18,136 bases of DNA from Verrucomicrobiota bacterium (GTDB lineage Bacteria; Verrucomicrobiota; Verrucomicrobiia; Limisphaerales; UBA1096), in contig DQOE01000060.1 in the NCBI GenBank assembly GCA_015658765.1, forward strand, positions 1 to 18,136, in the 5' to 3' direction. The position numbers and the translations under genes were made by a program. Under the pieces are notes generated by a model, which saw only the letters and a list, made by a program, of their open reading frames with translations, was not told the DNA's origin and did not search any database. Shown in pieces: positions 1-7,871 of the stretch. How positions within the stretch are numbered: the first letter of the stretch is position 1; the number at the start of each line of letters is the position of its first letter.

Positions 1-351
1 CACAACATGGGCGCCGTGATCGGCATGTTCCTGAACGACACCCCGAAGGAGCGGCCGCTGACCCACGACCTGATCGGGCACTTGCTGGACGGGTTCGGCA
101 TCAAGCTGCTGCGCGTCGTCATCACGGAGTTGAAAAACTCGACTTACTTCGCCCGCCTGATTCTCGAGCAGGAAAACGAACTTGGCCGCAAGCTCGTGGA
201 GGTCGATGCCCGGCCAAGCGATTGCCTGGCGTTGGCCTCCCACTACAAGTCGCCGGTGTACGTGGCGGCGGATTTGTTCGACGAGGTGGAGGACATGACC
301 GAGGTGCTCACGCAGATTCAGGACTCCGCCGGCGACGAGGAGCAGAGTTGA
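1..351 (+). CDS. DUF151 / bifunctional nuclease-domain protein, 5' end cut off by window
   Basis: The reading frame is open from the first base, and the visible 116 residues are the C-terminal part of a DUF151 (bifunctional nuclease, BFN) domain. The family signature is clear: RPLTHDL near the visible start, then RVVITELKNSTYFARL, then VEVDARPSDCLALA followed by SPVYVA, and a short acidic tail. Family members are small stand-alone proteins, some reported to have RNase/DNase activity in plants; the bacterial role is poorly known, so no substrate is claimed. The ATG at position 7 sits inside the conserved domain and is not the real start; the true N-terminus lies upstream of the window. The stop codon overlaps a possible TTG start of the next gene (holA), which suggests translational coupling. 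Family assignment is firm; function is not. Confidence 0.88.
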   Translation, partial: HNMGAVIGMFLNDTPKERPLTHDLIGHLLDGFGIKLLRVVITELKNSTYFARLILEQENELGRKLVEVDARPSDCLALASHYKSPVYVAADLFDEVEDMTEVLTQIQDSAGDEEQS

Positions 352-362
352 TTTTTATCGGC

Positions 363-1487
363 ATGCCTGCCCCCAAACCCCAGCTTCCCGCCGAGCCGCT
401 CTGCCTCATTTTCGGCGACGAGGATTTTCTTGTGCGGGAGCGCGCCAGTCAGGTTTTCGAGGGGTGGTGCGCCGGCGCCGGAGGGGAAGACCACGAGATC
501 GTCGACGGCACTGTGCGTAACGCCGCCGAGGCGCTGGAGGCGTTGGCCAAGCTCAACGAGGCGGTGCAGACGCTGCCGTTTTTCGGCGGAGCCAAGGTGG
601 TGTGGCTGCGCGCGGCCAACTTTCTCGGCGACGAGCGCACGGCCTCAAGCCGCGAGGTGACCGATCGGCTGAACGGTTTGGCCAAGGACTGGGAGACGTT
701 TGACTGGCAGGGGGTACAAGTGCTGATCAGCTCCGGCAAGGTCGACAAGCGCAAGGCGTTTTTCAAGTCGGCCAAGAAGATCGCCGCCGTCGAGGATCTG
801 TCCGTTGCCGACAAGGAACGCGGCAGCAAGGCGGCGTTGGTCGTGCGGGAGCGCCTGGCCGAGCTGGGCAAAAAAATCACCTCGCACGTTGCCGACGAGT
901 TGATCCTGCTGGCCGGCTCAAACCTGCAACAACTGCACACCGAGGCCGACAAACTCGCGGCATACGTGGGCGGGCGCGACGAGGTCACGCGGCAGGATGT
1001 GCACGAGATCGCCACCCGCACCAAGCAGGCGCAGGCGTTCGCGCTGGCCGACGCGCTGGGCGAGCGGAATTTGCCCAAGCTCCTGCGTGTGCTCGACGAG
1101 GAATTGTGGGTCGTGAAACTCGACGCCAAAAAGTCTCCGATCGCGCTGCTCTACGGCTTGATCTCGAAGGTGCGAACGATGATTTTCCTCAAGGAAATGT
1201 TGCGGCTGAAATGGATTCGAGCTGCCGGTGGCTATCCGCAATTCAAGTCACAACTCGAGGCCATCCCGGACGAACGGCTGCCGGACGACCGAAAATTCAA
1301 CCCCAAGGCAATGCACCCGTACATGCTCTTCAATGCGCTTGGCCACGCGCGGCGCTACTCGGAGGAGGAACTGACCCGCGCGATGGACATCCTGCTGGCC
1401 TGCAACAGGCAGTTGGTCTCGTCGAGCACCGACGACACGCTGCTCCTGCAACAGGCGCTCGTGCAAATCGTCAGCAAGGCGGCGTGA
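363..1487 (+). CDS. holA: DNA polymerase III subunit delta (HolA)
   Basis: This 374-residue protein matches the clamp-loader delta subunit, which opens the beta sliding clamp so that it can be placed on DNA during replication. Visible family features are the N-terminal LIFGDEDFLVRERA segment (an early strand and helix of delta), the central stretch VADELILLAGSNLQQLHTEADKLAAYVG, and the C-terminal collar helices ending in LVSSSTDDTLLLQQALVQIV. Length is in the normal range for the family (about 330-370). The frame extends upstream to 222, but that part overlaps DUF151 and reads as shadow sequence. I chose ATG 363. A TTG at 348 that overlaps the previous TGA has a good GAGGAG ribosome site at 337-342 and would add five residues; it is a serious alternative. 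Two copies of the TTGGCCAA palindrome lie inside the gene, both read as Leu-Ala-Lys. Confidence 0.9.
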   Translation: MPAPKPQLPAEPLCLIFGDEDFLVRERASQVFEGWCAGAGGEDHEIVDGTVRNAAEALEALAKLNEAVQTLPFFGGAKVVWLRAANFLGDERTASSREVTDRLNGLAKDWETFDWQGVQVLISSGKVDKRKAFFKSAKKIAAVEDLSVADKERGSKAALVVRERLAELGKKITSHVADELILLAGSNLQQLHTEADKLAAYVGGRDEVTRQDVHEIATRTKQAQAFALADALGERNLPKLLRVLDEELWVVKLDAKKSPIALLYGLISKVRTMIFLKEMLRLKWIRAAGGYPQFKSQLEAIPDERLPDDRKFNPKAMHPYMLFNALGHARRYSEEELTRAMDILLACNRQLVSSSTDDTLLLQQALVQIVSKAA

Positions 1488-1540
1488 CCCGCTGCTTCGC
1501 GGAGGGTCGGTTGTGAGGTTCTCGGGGCTCGGTTCTTAGT

Positions 1541-1554
1541 CGCTTGGCCAAGCG
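1541..1554. repeat. 14-bp palindrome CGCTTGGCCAAGCG, intergenic copy
   Basis: A perfect 14-bp palindrome lies in the 115-base gap between holA and the SDR gene. It is followed by GGGGTTTT, so it could form a weak transcription stop for holA, but the palindrome has no natural loop and the T run is only four bases. The rest of the gap shows no gene and no clear promoter. It belongs to the window-wide family described in the findings. Confidence 0.85.
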
Positions 1555-1602
1555 GGGTTTTGAATGTTCATCGGGCGGGTTGTTCTTTAGGCTCTGCCGC
1601 GC

Positions 1603-2391
1603 ATGAATCAAGTGGCTCTTATCACGGGTGCGTCTCGCGGGATTGGCCGCGGCATCGCGCTTGAGTTGGCTGCGGAGGGGTTCGACGTGGTGATCAACTA
1701 CGCCGGAAACCAAGCCGCCGCCGCCGAGACGGCCAAGCTCTGCACCGAGCGGGCTGCCACCGCCGGTCACACAATCCGCGCCGAGGTGTGCCAGGCTGAC
1801 GTTGGCCAAGCGCCGGATCGCGAGCGGTTGACCGGGTTCACCCGCGAGTCGCTTGGCCGGCTCGATCTGCTCGTGAACAACGCCGGCATCACCTCGATCG
1901 GCCGCGCCGACTTGCTCGACGCCACCGAGGAAAACTGGGATGCCCTCATGGCTGTCAATTTGAAGGGGCCGTTTTTTCTCAGCCAACTCGCCGCCCGCTG
2001 GATGGTCGAGCAGACCGAAGCCGATGCCGAGCGCCGCCCGAAAATCATCAACATCTCTTCCGTCAGCGCTCACGCCGTCTCGACTAATCGCGGCGACTAC
2101 TGCGTGGCCAAGGCCGGCCTTGGGATGGTGACCAAGCTCTTCGCCGCGCGCCTGGCCGATCACGGCATCAACGTTTACGAGGTTTGCCCCGGCGTGATCG
2201 CCTCCGACATGACCGCGCCGGTGCGGGAGAAATACGACAAGCTCATCGCCGACGGGCTGACGCCGATCCGCCGCTGGGGCGAGCCAAGCGATGTCGGCAA
2301 GGCGGTCGTGGCGTTGGCGCACGATTATTTTCCGTTCACCACCGGCGAGGTGTTCAACGTGGACGGCGGCTTCAACGTCCGGAAACTTTAA
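1603..2391 (+). CDS. SDR family NAD(P)-dependent oxidoreductase, FabG-like
   Basis: A 262-residue classical short-chain dehydrogenase/reductase with all expected motifs: the cofactor-binding TGASRGIG at residues 8-15, NNAG at 92-95, the catalytic Asn at 119, Ser at 153, and YCVAK with Tyr166 and Lys170. The C-terminus ends in the usual [12 protein letters not shown]. Proteins of this type reduce a keto group or oxidise an alcohol with NAD(P)H/NAD(P). Many are annotated as 3-oxoacyl-ACP reductase, but sequence alone cannot separate that from sugar or uronate dehydrogenases such as KduD. The gene following three bases later encodes a GH88-type glycuronyl hydrolase, so a sugar-acid substrate is a reasonable inference. 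No ribosome binding site is visible before the ATG. One TTGGCCAA palindrome is read here as Val-Gly-Gln-Ala. Confidence 0.9.
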   Translation: MNQVALITGASRGIGRGIALELAAEGFDVVINYAGNQAAAAETAKLCTERAATAGHTIRAEVCQADVGQAPDRERLTGFTRESLGRLDLLVNNAGITSIGRADLLDATEENWDALMAVNLKGPFFLSQLAARWMVEQTEADAERRPKIINISSVSAHAVSTNRGDYCVAKAGLGMVTKLFAARLADHGINVYEVCPGVIASDMTAPVREKYDKLIADGLTPIRRWGEPSDVGKAVVALAHDYFPFTTGEVFNVDGGFNVRKL

Positions 2392-2394
2392 GGC

Positions 2395-3774
2395 ATGGCC
2401 ATCAAGATTGACCGCAAACTGACGCCACAAAAGCTCGTTCCCAAGCTCGAACGGTTTTTCGATCTATCGGGGCAGAAGATTTTGTCCATCGAGAAAAACA
2501 GGCGTGCGGCCAAGGGTACGCCGGTGTTCACCGTGAATGGCCAATACACCACGCGCGGCTGGACCGAGTGGACGCAGGGCTTTCAGTTCGGCTCGGCCGT
2601 GCTGCAGTACGACGCCACCGGCGACGAGCGGTTTTTGAAGATCGGCCACAAAGGCACGGTGAAGCACATGGCCTCGCACGTGTCGCACACCGGCGTGCAC
2701 GATCACGGCTTCAACAACATCTCAACCTACGGCAACCTTCGGCGGCTCATGCGCGAGGGGAAGATCGCCCACGGCCCGCGCGAGATGGAGTTTTACGAAC
2801 TCGCGCTCAAGGTCTCCGGCGCAGTGCAGGCCGCGCGCTGGACGGACATTCCGGGCGGCGGCTACATTTACTCGTTCAACGGCCCGCACTCGCTGTTCAT
2901 CGACACGATCCGCTCGCTGCGCTCGCTCGCCGTGGCGCATCAGCTTGGCCACGCGTTGATGGGAGAGAGGGATCGGAAAATTTCGCTGCTCGAGCGCCTC
3001 GTGCGGCACGCCGAGGCGACGGCGGCGCACGGTGTTTATTACGGCGAAGGCCGCGACGCTTACGACGTGCGCGGCCGCACGGCGCACGAGAGCATTTTCA
3101 ACCTGAACGACGGCACCTACCGCTGCCCGAACTCGCAGCAGGGCTACTCACCGTTCAGCACGTGGACGCGCGGTCTGGCCTGGGCGGTCTGTGGGTATGC
3201 CGAGCAGCTCGAGTTTTTCCGCACGCTCAAGGATGCCGCTCTCAAGCCGCTCGGCGGTCGGCGCAAATTGAACGCCATGCTGCTGAAGGCTGCCACCGCC
3301 ACCGCCGATTTTTATCTCGAGAACAGTTGCACCGACGGCGTTGCAGCCTGGGACACCGGCGCGCCGCAACTGCATCGCTTGGACAACTACTTGGCCAAGC
3401 GCTCGAACCCGCGCAACGATTTCGAGCCGGTCGATTCCTCCGCGGCGGCGATCGCGGCGCAGGGACTGATCCGCTTGGGTAACTACCTGATCAACAGTGG
3501 CAAAAAAGCCGGTGGCACGCGCTATCGTCAGGCCGGCTTGACCATCGCCAATACCCTGTTGCAGACGCCGTACCTCTCCACGAGTGCCAGGCATCAGGGC
3601 TTGGTTTTGCACTCGATTTATCATCGCCCCAACGGCTGGGACCATATCCCGCGCGGCAGCAAAATCCCCTGCGGCGAAAGCTCGATGTGGGGCGACTACC
3701 ACGCGCGCGAGTTGGCGCTGATGCTCCTTCGCGAAGCGCGCGGTGAGTGTTACCCGACCTTTTTCGACTACTGA
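2395..3774 (+). CDS. Glycoside hydrolase family 88-type unsaturated glucuronyl hydrolase
   Basis: This 459-residue protein resembles GH88 enzymes, which use a hydration reaction on the 4,5-unsaturated uronic acid at the non-reducing end of oligosaccharides made by polysaccharide lyases. Two aspartates fit the catalytic pair of the family: Asp103 in HDHGF and Asp170 in SLFIDTIRSL. The segment TWTRGLAWAVCGYAEQLEF at about 257-275 matches the family's SRGQAWAxYG block, and ESSMWGDYHARELALM near the C-terminus matches the terminal GDYY region. The length is somewhat greater than typical (about 380-400). There is no signal peptide, so it should work in the cytosol on imported oligosaccharides. It begins three bases after the SDR stop and ends six bases before the flavin oxidoreductase. 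GH105 or another (alpha/alpha)6-barrel family is a possible alternative. Confidence 0.8.
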   Translation: MAIKIDRKLTPQKLVPKLERFFDLSGQKILSIEKNRRAAKGTPVFTVNGQYTTRGWTEWTQGFQFGSAVLQYDATGDERFLKIGHKGTVKHMASHVSHTGVHDHGFNNISTYGNLRRLMREGKIAHGPREMEFYELALKVSGAVQAARWTDIPGGGYIYSFNGPHSLFIDTIRSLRSLAVAHQLGHALMGERDRKISLLERLVRHAEATAAHGVYYGEGRDAYDVRGRTAHESIFNLNDGTYRCPNSQQGYSPFSTWTRGLAWAVCGYAEQLEFFRTLKDAALKPLGGRRKLNAMLLKAATATADFYLENSCTDGVAAWDTGAPQLHRLDNYLAKRSNPRNDFEPVDSSAAAIAAQGLIRLGNYLINSGKKAGGTRYRQAGLTIANTLLQTPYLSTSARHQGLVLHSIYHRPNGWDHIPRGSKIPCGESSMWGDYHARELALMLLREARGECYPTFFDY

Positions 3775-3780
3775 TTCACC

Positions 3781-5262
3781 GTGGCTGAGCCGTTCAAACT
3801 CAAGCGCATCCCGACGCTGAAAACCCCGGGAGCCTTCCGTGAACACGTCGCGTCGCTTGGCCTTGATTTGCCGTGCGACGACGCGATCCTGCCGCGCGCC
3901 GAGTCGCCCTTGTCCAAGCCGCTCGACCGAATCACGCTTGGCGGCAAAACACCCAGCAACCGCATCGCGATTCACCCGATGGAGGGCTGGGACGGCACGA
4001 CAAGCGGCGGCGTGACCGACGAGATGACGCGCCGTTGGCAACGCTTCGGCGAGAGCGGGGCCAAGATGATCCTCGGCGGCGAGGCGATGGCGGTGCGCCC
4101 CGACGGTCGCGCCAACCCGAACCAACTCATCCTCAACGAGGAAAACCAAGCCGACATCGCGAGTCTCCGCGACACGCTTGTCGCGGCGCACGCCGGGCGA
4201 TACGGCTCGACCGATGACTTGGCGATTGGTTTTCAGCTCACGCACTCGGGACGCTTCTGCCGGCCCAACGAGAAAACCAGGTTCGAGCCGCGAGTCGCGT
4301 ATCATCACCCGATCCTCGACGCGAAATTCAACGTAACCAGCGACGATCAAATTTGGACCGACGACGAAATCGGCGAACTCATCGGCAGCTACGTCCGCGC
4401 CGCGCGACTCGCCGCCGGAGCGGGGGCAGACTTCGTCGACCTCAAGCATTGTCACGGCTATTTGCTGCACGAATTTCTCAGCGCCCACACTCGCCCCGGC
4501 AGGTACGGCGGCTCGTTCGAAAACCGCACGCGCATCGTGCGTGAGATTATCGAGGGTATTCGCGCGGACGGAAACAACATCGACGTGATCGTTCGCGTGA
4601 GCGCGTTCGACTTCGTGCCGTTCCGCCCCGCCCCGGCCCGGTCGCAGTCGGGCAAACTCGGCCCCGGCATCCCGGAGGATTTCTCCCATTGCCTACCGTA
4701 CCACTACGGATTCGGGCTGAATCCCGATAACCCGCTCGAGATTGATCTCACTGAGCCGCAGCAGTTTGTGAAGTTGTGCGGCGAGTTGGGCGTCAAGCTC
4801 GTGAACCTCAGCGCCGGTTCGCCGTATTACAATCCGCACATCCAGCGTCCCGCCGCCTATCCGCCGTCCGACGGCTACCAACCGGCGCACGATCCGCTCA
4901 TCGATGTCGAGCGGCAGGTTCAAGTCGTTCGCCAAATCCGCGAAGCCGCGCCTGCTAATCTCGCTATCGCCGGTTGTGGCTACAGCTATCTGCAGGATTT
5001 TTTACCGCACGTGACGCAGCGCCTCGTGCGCGAAGGGTGGGTGGATGTCGTCGGCTTGGGGCGGATGGTTTTGAGTTATCCGGACATGTTTCCCGATGCG
5101 ATGGCCAACGGCGCGCCGACGCCCAAGCGCATTTGCCGGACGTTCAGCGATTGCACCACCGGCCCGCGCAATGGCATGATCAGCGGCTGTTTTCCGCTGG
5201 ACGACTACTACAAAAACCGTCCCGAGTTCGATCAGCTCAAGCAGATTAAAAAGTCGCTTTAG
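3781..5262 (+). CDS. NADH:flavin oxidoreductase, old yellow enzyme family
   Basis: A 493-residue FMN-dependent ene-reductase type protein. The OYE TIM-barrel signatures are visible: NRIAIHPMEGW at about 60-70, GGEAMAV at 99-105, QLTHSGRF at 152-159, HCHGYLLHEFLS at 223-234, and TRPGRYGGSFENRTR at about 237-251. It is longer than simple OYEs (about 360) and shorter than two-domain 2,4-dienoyl-CoA reductases (about 670). The extra part includes a C-terminal block with three cysteines (C452, C458, C470), reminiscent of the iron-sulfur motif of the two-domain enzymes but lacking one cysteine of the usual four. The start is a GTG six bases after the hydrolase stop, with no ribosome site. Reduction of an activated C=C bond is the family reaction; the substrate is unknown, though the neighbouring hydrolase that acts on unsaturated uronides is suggestive. 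Confidence 0.88.
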   Translation: MAEPFKLKRIPTLKTPGAFREHVASLGLDLPCDDAILPRAESPLSKPLDRITLGGKTPSNRIAIHPMEGWDGTTSGGVTDEMTRRWQRFGESGAKMILGGEAMAVRPDGRANPNQLILNEENQADIASLRDTLVAAHAGRYGSTDDLAIGFQLTHSGRFCRPNEKTRFEPRVAYHHPILDAKFNVTSDDQIWTDDEIGELIGSYVRAARLAAGAGADFVDLKHCHGYLLHEFLSAHTRPGRYGGSFENRTRIVREIIEGIRADGNNIDVIVRVSAFDFVPFRPAPARSQSGKLGPGIPEDFSHCLPYHYGFGLNPDNPLEIDLTEPQQFVKLCGELGVKLVNLSAGSPYYNPHIQRPAAYPPSDGYQPAHDPLIDVERQVQVVRQIREAAPANLAIAGCGYSYLQDFLPHVTQRLVREGWVDVVGLGRMVLSYPDMFPDAMANGAPTPKRICRTFSDCTTGPRNGMISGCFPLDDYYKNRPEFDQLKQIKKSL

Positions 5263-5278
5263 ACGACCGCCGACAAAC

Positions 5279-6238
5279 GTGATCGTTCATCACAGTCAAT
5301 TTCCGCATGCCGTTCAGCGACAGTTGCTCGACGGCCTTCGGCTTGGCCAGGTGCCGCCCAAGTTTTTGTACGACAGCGATCGCCAAACGCAAAAGTGGCT
5401 CGCGGTGCACAGGGCGCATTCGCCGTCGCGGACCGATGCCGGCGTGCAGTCGATTTACGACCGGGCATTTGACGAGTCGCTTGGCCAAGCGGCGGACGAG
5501 GCGGTTTGTCTCGTTGGTCTGGGTTGCGGTGGCGGCCAAAAGGACACCCGCTACTTGACCAAGCTGAAGTCGATTCACCCGATTGTCGACTACGTGCCGT
5601 GCGACGTCAGCCAAGCGATGACGCGGGTGGCGCGCGAAGCAGCGGCGGCGGAGTTGCCGCTCGAACGAATTCACCCGCTCGTGTGCGACTTGGCCAATGC
5701 GCCCGACCTTGGCCAAGTGCTCGACACAATCGTTTCGCCGGAAACCAAGCGCGCGTTCACCTTCTTCGGGATGATTCCGAACCTTGAGCCGGACGTGATC
5801 CTGCCGCGCCTGGCCGAGCTGTTGCTGGAGGGCGACCAGTTGTTGCTCAGCGCCAACCTCGCTCCTGGCGACGATTATAGAGGCGGCGTGGAAGTTGTTC
5901 TGCCACAGTATGACAACGCCGAGACTCGTGACTGGCTGCTGTCGTTTCTCGTTGGCTTGGGAGTGTCGGCAACGGAGGGGAGGTTGCGATTTGGTATTGA
6001 GGAAATTGACAAATTGTTGCGGATCGTCGCTGACTTCGAATTTTCCGAGTCGCTCGAACTGAGCATTGGGGGCGAGTCGTTTGAGTTTGCCGCCGGGCGT
6101 GCGTTGCGGCTTTTTTTCTCCTACCGCCACACCGAACAAACCTTGGCCAAGCGCTTGGCCAAGCACAGTCTCACCATCGCTGCCTCGCAGATTGACTCCT
6201 CCGCCGAGGAGGGCGTTTTTCGCGTGGAGCGGGTCTAG
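5279..6238 (+). CDS. EgtD-like SAM-dependent methyltransferase (Methyltransf_33 / DUF2260 type)
   Basis: A 319-residue protein, the same length as histidine N-alpha-methyltransferase EgtD (about 320). Landmarks in order: LLDGL...PPKFLYD at 17-32, RTDAG at 51-55, the SAM-binding motif LVGLGCGGGQKD at 79-90, YVPCDVS at 105-111, FFGMIPNLEPD at 162-172 (matching EgtD's glycine-Asn motif), LLLSANLAPGDDY at 188-200, and LRLFFSYRHTEQTLAKRL near 276-293. The last block corresponds to EgtD's Glu-x-Ser that holds the histidine imidazole; here Phe279 stands in the Glu position while Ser281 is kept, so the substrate may not be histidine. The gene begins with GTG 16 bases after the flavin oxidoreductase. 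It carries five TTGGCCAA palindromes in under 1 kb, two of them in tandem. Its TAG stop overlaps the stop of the convergent ClC remnant. Confidence 0.75.
   Translation: MIVHHSQFPHAVQRQLLDGLRLGQVPPKFLYDSDRQTQKWLAVHRAHSPSRTDAGVQSIYDRAFDESLGQAADEAVCLVGLGCGGGQKDTRYLTKLKSIHPIVDYVPCDVSQAMTRVAREAAAAELPLERIHPLVCDLANAPDLGQVLDTIVSPETKRAFTFFGMIPNLEPDVILPRLAELLLEGDQLLLSANLAPGDDYRGGVEVVLPQYDNAETRDWLLSFLVGLGVSATEGRLRFGIEEIDKLLRIVADFEFSESLELSIGGESFEFAAGRALRLFFSYRHTEQTLAKRLAKHSLTIAASQIDSSAEEGVFRVERV
5478..5491. repeat. 14-bp palindrome CGCTTGGCCAAGCG, inside methyltransferase gene
   Basis: A perfect copy of the window-wide palindrome, read in frame as Leu-Gly-Gln-Ala. Two shorter copies follow in the same gene at 5690-5697 and 5709-5716. 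Confidence 0.85.
6142..6163. repeat. Tandem pair of CTTGGCCAAG palindromes, 12-base period
   Basis: Two CTTGGCCAAG copies (6142-6151 and 6154-6163) lie 12 bases apart and encode Leu-Ala-Lys-Arg-Leu-Ala-Lys in the methyltransferase. The junction also reads AAGCGCTT, itself a palindrome, so several hairpins are possible. Confidence 0.85.
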
Positions 6239-6823
6239 CTGTCGTCGTATTCTTCCTGGCGGATTTCGCCGATGGCGTCGGAGTAGGCCTTGAAGATGTT
6301 GCCCTCGGGGATGACGCCGACGAGCTTCAGGTGATCCTCGGCGCTGACGACCGGGACGCTTTCGCCGACGAAGTCCTCCACTTTTTTCATTGCCGCAAAA
6401 ATCGAGGTCATGTCGGTGAGCGTGATCTGCTCGTGCTGCGCGAGGTCGCCAACGACTGGATCGTCTTTTGCCGGTTTGTGACGCGAAGATGACATCCGGG
6501 ATGCCGTGCGGCCGGTTGCCGCGGAGGAGCATCAGCAGTCCGCCGCCGATCAAGCCGCCCGCGATCAGTGCGAGCACTATGAACCACGGAAGCAGCTTGG
6601 CCCAGTCAGGATTGTTGCCGGGTGTGTGCCTGAATCCCATCCGGATCTCATAAGTGGTCGTGGCGTCGCGCGAGTGGGGAGAGATGAACAGCCTGTCGTT
6701 GATCCACGCGATGCCGGATACGAACGCCTCCGAGGCGACCGATGCCATCAAGCCAATAAACGCTGCCAACCCGAAGGAGATCAGGAAGCGTTGTGGGGAG
6801 TAGTTCTAGAGCCAGCCAGTCAT
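6235..6823 (-). pseudogene. ClC-type chloride channel remnant: N-terminal helices joined out of frame to the last CBS domain
   Basis: Reading from 6823 downwards, ATG opens a frame that meets an amber TAG at codon 6. The same frame then continues with clear ClC N-terminal sequence: a first helix (FLISFGLAAFIGLMASVASE), a second helix (LPWFIVLALIAGGLIGGG), and HGIPDVIFASQTGK, matching the SGIPE region before the first selectivity-filter loop. At about 6460-6475 the frame breaks. From 6495 the next frame carries DDPVVGDLAQHEQITLTDM...ESVPVVS...LVGVIPEGNIFKAY, the second CBS domain and tail of a ClC protein. The selectivity-filter loops (GSGIP excepted), most helices and the first CBS domain, several hundred residues, are missing. 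So there are three lesions: a nonsense codon, a large internal deletion and a frameshift. It lies 29 bases after moxR in the same direction. The CBS piece alone (86 residues, ATG 6495) could still be translated. Confidence 0.75.
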
Positions 6824-6852
6824 TGGGACTGCGGCCGCAGCGGCGGTTCCGT

Positions 6853-7842
<990 letters not shown>

Positions 7843-7871
7843 GGGCGGCGGAGTATCTGCATTTTTCAAAA

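Noticed and set aside
1541..1562. Palindrome plus GGGGTTTT as an intrinsic terminator of holA
   Set aside because: The palindrome leaves no proper loop and the T run is short; the same palindrome occurs inside many genes where termination would be harmful.
3148..4689. Long minus-strand open frame (513 codons) opposite GH88 and the OYE gene
   Set aside because: It covers two genes with clear family motifs, its translation is Arg/Ala/Val-rich low-order sequence, and it matches no family I know. Such frames are normal opposite GC-rich genes.
5246..6769. A single 507-codon minus-strand protein
   Set aside because: Only the first ~100 codons are real-looking (ClC N-terminus). After about 6470 the frame becomes Arg-rich shadow of the CBS piece and then of the methyltransferase.
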